Part shown: piece after piece, positions 55,879 through 64,000 of the stretch
Layout of the letters: the number at the start of each line of letters is the position of its first letter
Numbering within the stretch: the first letter of the stretch is position 1
Assembly (NCBI RefSeq): GCF_000002865.3
Contig: NW_001865042.1
Span: 1,532,207 to 1,596,206 of the forward strand
Direction of reading: 5' to 3'
Length of the DNA: 64,000 bases
Source of the DNA: Monosiga brevicollis MX1
Taxonomy: Eukaryota; Opisthokonta; Choanoflagellata; Craspedida; Salpingoecidae
The notes under the pieces: generated by a model
Seen by the model: only the letters and a program-made list of their open reading frames with translations
What the model was told of the DNA's origin: nothing
Databases searched by the model: none
Made by a program: the position numbers and the translations under genes

Positions 55879-57398
55879 TCATGAGACGGGTCGATCGGCG
55901 TAAATGGCTTCAACATGACGGTGCAAAGCATCGACAGCAGGTTCAGTGCAGCCGTAGGCGCGTGTGCGCAGATTCACACACCAGCAATGCCGGCCAGGCA
56001 GTTTGTGCATCATGTAGTGTCGGGACCCCCACGTGTTGGCACCATGAAATAGTCGAAAGTATAGCCCGGGGTCGTTCTTCCAGGCCACGACCTTGAGCTT
56101 GCGTTCGCGCAAGCGGGCGAGGTAAACAGAGTCCTCCCGCTGGGCCAAGGCAGGGTACTGTGCCGAAGCTGCTGTCGCAGTCTTGTGGACAAGCAGCGTA
56201 CCCTTGATGCCACGAGGCACTGCGAGCAGGCGCACGATTAATGAAGGTTCGCTGGTGGAACATTTTGCGTGCACACGACACACACGATAACAGACTAGAG
56301 CTGGGAAACCGAGAGGGAACGTACGGCCAAAAGTGTAGCTGCTGTTCATGTCAAGAAAATAGCGATATTGAGCGGTCATGAGAACGACGGCGGCCTTTTG
56401 CTTGATCATCTCCTGAAGCTGCGCCGCCACGCAATCAGGCGCATGCCAGTCTGCCAGGTTTGCAAGGAGCGCACAACGCAGACCACCAGGTGAGCCGGAG
56501 CGAGGATGATGGGAGCGGCAGGGACAAGCGCAGGCGCACCGTCATCGTCCCATTGTACCCAAAAGGCGTCGGTGGGAATGGCATTGATGCCTGTGTTGCG
56601 CAGTTCACCCAAGCTGTGTTTTCCCGGCGGCACGTGCAATTCCACGAGGCAAGGGTAGTTGCGGGCGGAGATGCGATAAAGTGGTGAATCGTTTACAACA
56701 ACCAACACCTTGAGTTTGTGGGTCTGGTTGAAAAAGGACTGCACCGACTTGTGCGCCAGATACTCGTGTTGTGCATCCTTGCCGGTGATCATGGTGCCAA
56801 AGACCACGGCGGCGGCTGCAGAGGCAAGTGGGTCAGTTGAAGGCTGTCGCAGGCGAATCTGCACGCCAGTCGGGGTCTTGGAAACAGTGTAATCAATCAA
56901 GGGGCACGCCGATGAAGAATAGGTAGTGCCCGCAAGAGACGAGGGCGAGGCTGGCTCGTCCTCGTCATTGCGCGCACCATTCCCCTCGGCCTGGGCATCG
57001 TCTCCGGCTTGCGCGTCGTCTTGGTCATTATCATCATCATCGTCGCCATGGGCTTCTTGGTCGTCTTCGTCACGAGCAGGGGCTTGCGTTTCGCGTGCAG
57101 CGGGCCGTGTGCGAAGTGAGGCAAGTTCGTCTGAGATGCTAAGCGCGGCCTCTCGACGAGGCACAGCTGTGGGGTGGCTCGTTGAAAGTCGCGACTCGCG
57201 TTTGATGGGCACGCCATTCGTGGGATTTCGATTGTGAGCCATGGTCTGAGGTGCATCACCTCCATTGGACGTTGCAAGGATAGCCCGCGGCTCAGCGTCG
57301 CTTTGTTCGGCGTAGCCCATTGGGTCATAGGTCAGGAACATGACCCCCATCATGAGGACAAGCATCAGCAGCATGCTGATTATTGCCCGTTGGCCCAT
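55879..57398 (-). CDS. Type II membrane glycosyltransferase (family-2-like)
   Basis: Three exons, 57398-56540, 56450-56325 and 56219-55879, encode 441 aa. A short cytoplasmic start (MGQRA) is followed by a Met/Leu-rich signal anchor (IISMLLMLVLMMGVMFL) and a long luminal stem with an Asp-rich run. The catalytic part begins near VVFGTMITGKD and contains HKLKVLVVVNDSPLYR, LGELRNTGINAIPTDAFWVQ and, across the first splice junction, WDDDDWHAPDCVAAQL. The DDDD is the metal/UDP-sugar acidic motif typical of GT2-like folds. The last exon has EDSVYLARLRERKLKVV, like the EDxxL region after the acceptor site, and FHGANTWG. It is probably a Golgi enzyme; donor and acceptor are unknown. The upstream frame is open, but the first ATG directly before the anchor was chosen. 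Confidence 0.82.
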
Positions 57399-58455
57399 GT
57401 GGCCGGTGGCACTTTGAACGGTGAGGTGGGAAAGCACGAGCTAGGCTTCCGAGCTGAGGCTCTTCTCATTCAGCCACAAACGTAGCATGTGCGTCGACAA
57501 CTGGAGTTGTACTTGACACGAGTGAGACCACCCAGCCCAGTGACAGCACAAAGGGGCCGAGCCGCTGGCCCGATGCTTGCGGATGATGTCCAACGCACGA
57601 CGGCCACCGCAACAGTGGAGCCTCTCGGTGGTATTCTGAGTCAGGTCACACGAGAGCAAGCATGCAAGCAACCCAAATTGATCTGACAATACCAACAGCT
57701 GTTGACGCCAGCAGTTGTTCTGTACGAGCGCTCGAGCGGACAAGAAAGGAGGAGCAGTGAACAATATGAACACACACACACAGAGCATCCGCCCACAACA
57801 AAGCCAGTTCGTTATGGCAGCGGGCAGGCGGGGCTGTGAGAAAGGAGGAACTTAGCTTTGGCGGTGGCGGGTGGGGCGGTCGGCATTTGTGCGAGATTAG
57901 AGAAGCTGTCAGGCACCCCTGAGGCGGCAATGTGAATCTACCGTACGATCCTGATGAAGGGAAGCAAGACCCAAGCAGAGAGGAGGTTGCTGAGCTTGTC
58001 AGGCTTTTCGCTATGGGAATATGGCACGAATCAGTCAAAGACCGTGCCAACAGAGTGCAAGCGACCGAGACAGCGTGACGTCGAGACGGCGAGACAGAGA
58101 TGGACGGCGAGACGGAGACAGGCGGCGGGACGGGGAGATGAGAGGGAGAGGGCACGCAGAGGAACCAAACGAGGGCATCGAGAAAGAGAGAGAGAGAGAG
58201 GAGTTAGAGAGTCGAGTCAGTGGATGAGACAATTCAGAGATGTGGCAACAAGCAAGAGAAACGCGGAGAGAGAACAGTAGAAACGCAGAGAGGGAAACAC
58301 GATGAGCAAAAAGAAAACAGGAGCGGCCAAAAAACAAAAGGGTTTTTGGTTTTATTGGAGAGAGAGAGAGATTTAGAGATTTAGAGATTTAGAGAGAGAG
58401 AATTGAAGAGATTTGGAGATTTAGAGAGAGATTTAGAGAGAGAGAGAGAGAGATT

Positions 58456-58490
<35 letters not shown>

Positions 58491-58917
58491 GAATCGAGAG
58501 AGAGAGAGACAAAAAGAGAGAGCATTTTGTGCAGAGGTGCGTTTTCATCAACGCCCCTGCCTGCCTGCGTGCCAGTTCAAGACTGTTGCTGTGTGTGCTT
58601 GGCCTTTGGCCGTGTGAATATAGCCCTTGGGTTTGGGCGAGTACCGATAGCTGCCTCCTCCTGGTTGGCAGTGGGAGGGGCATGGTGTCGGGCAAGACCT
58701 GAGCTTGGTGGCTTGATTTGCATTTTTTTTCCGCCCCCTTTGGCTGGCTGGCTGGCTAGCTGGGTGGCTGGGTCGGCCGCGCGCGCCAAGACCGGGGTTC
58801 TACGTCATCTTTGACGATTGGGCGGTTGGACTTTGCGGCAAGAGAGCTTGCTAGGGTGTTTCTGTCCGTTGTGCGAGCCCCACTTGTGGCTGCTCGACCC
58901 CTGGTCGACGAGCCAAG
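57399..58917. other. Divergent intergenic region, glycosyltransferase and myosin III
   Basis: No gene is supported. It contains (GA)n patches near 58180-58210 and a GA / GATTTAGA satellite (about 58352-58525) and should hold the promoters of both flanking genes. Confidence 0.55.
58352..58525. repeat. (GA)n / GATTTAGA satellite
   Basis: GA repeat mixed with GAGATTTAGA units, similar in style to the satellite at 55170 but with a different interrupting word. Confidence 0.93.

Positions 58918-64000
<5,083 letters not shown>

Overview
The window is nuclear DNA of a unicellular eukaryote, most consistent with a choanoflagellate and probably Monosiga brevicollis (inference). The grounds are dense short GT-AG introns, GC-rich third codon positions, a run of Ns from a shotgun assembly, and animal-type genes in a compact layout: a plexin, a kinase-myosin of class III, a FERM protein and a Kazal/MAM/mucin membrane protein. 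I rebuilt gene models by hand from reading frame, splice consensus and family motifs. Unless an entry says otherwise, exon phases close and the total coding length is a multiple of three.

Layout, 1-17.5 kb: the 3' end of an unrecognised gene with an acidic tail; cytosolic HSP90 (+); the CAAX protease RCE1 (+); a two-finger C2H2 zinc-finger protein with polyglutamine (-); a long low-complexity stretch with a 310-base assembly gap; a secreted methyltransferase-like gene (+) convergent with a KHEEL-terminated protein disulfide isomerase (-); and a Golgi-type sulfotransferase (+) divergent from the PDI.

Layout, 17.5-38 kb: two nearly identical tandem glycosyltransferase-like genes (+) whose coding parts look homogenised; a 16-exon plexin (+); a small TatA-like gene (-), the most surprising item here; a PH-domain protein (-); a FERM-domain protein (+); and COA6 (-).

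Layout, 38-64 kb: a 15-exon, about 2322-residue membrane protein (-) with many Kazal repeats, three MAM domains, a FAS1-like domain, a mucin stalk and an NPxY tail; an 81-residue single-pass membrane protein (+); a coiled-coil, low-complexity protein (+); NEDD8 (-) with two 18-base coding exons; a type II family-2-like glycosyltransferase (-); and the kinase-myosin III gene (+), cut by the window end.

There is no operon-like order. Several genes share themes: secretory folding and glycan modification (PDI, sulfotransferase, glycosyltransferases), surface signalling and adhesion (plexin, Kazal/MAM protein, FERM protein), microvillar actin motors (myosin III) and mitochondrial assembly (COA6, perhaps TatA). 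No tRNA, rRNA, CRISPR array or intact mobile element was recognised. Simple repeats are abundant between genes and inside introns.
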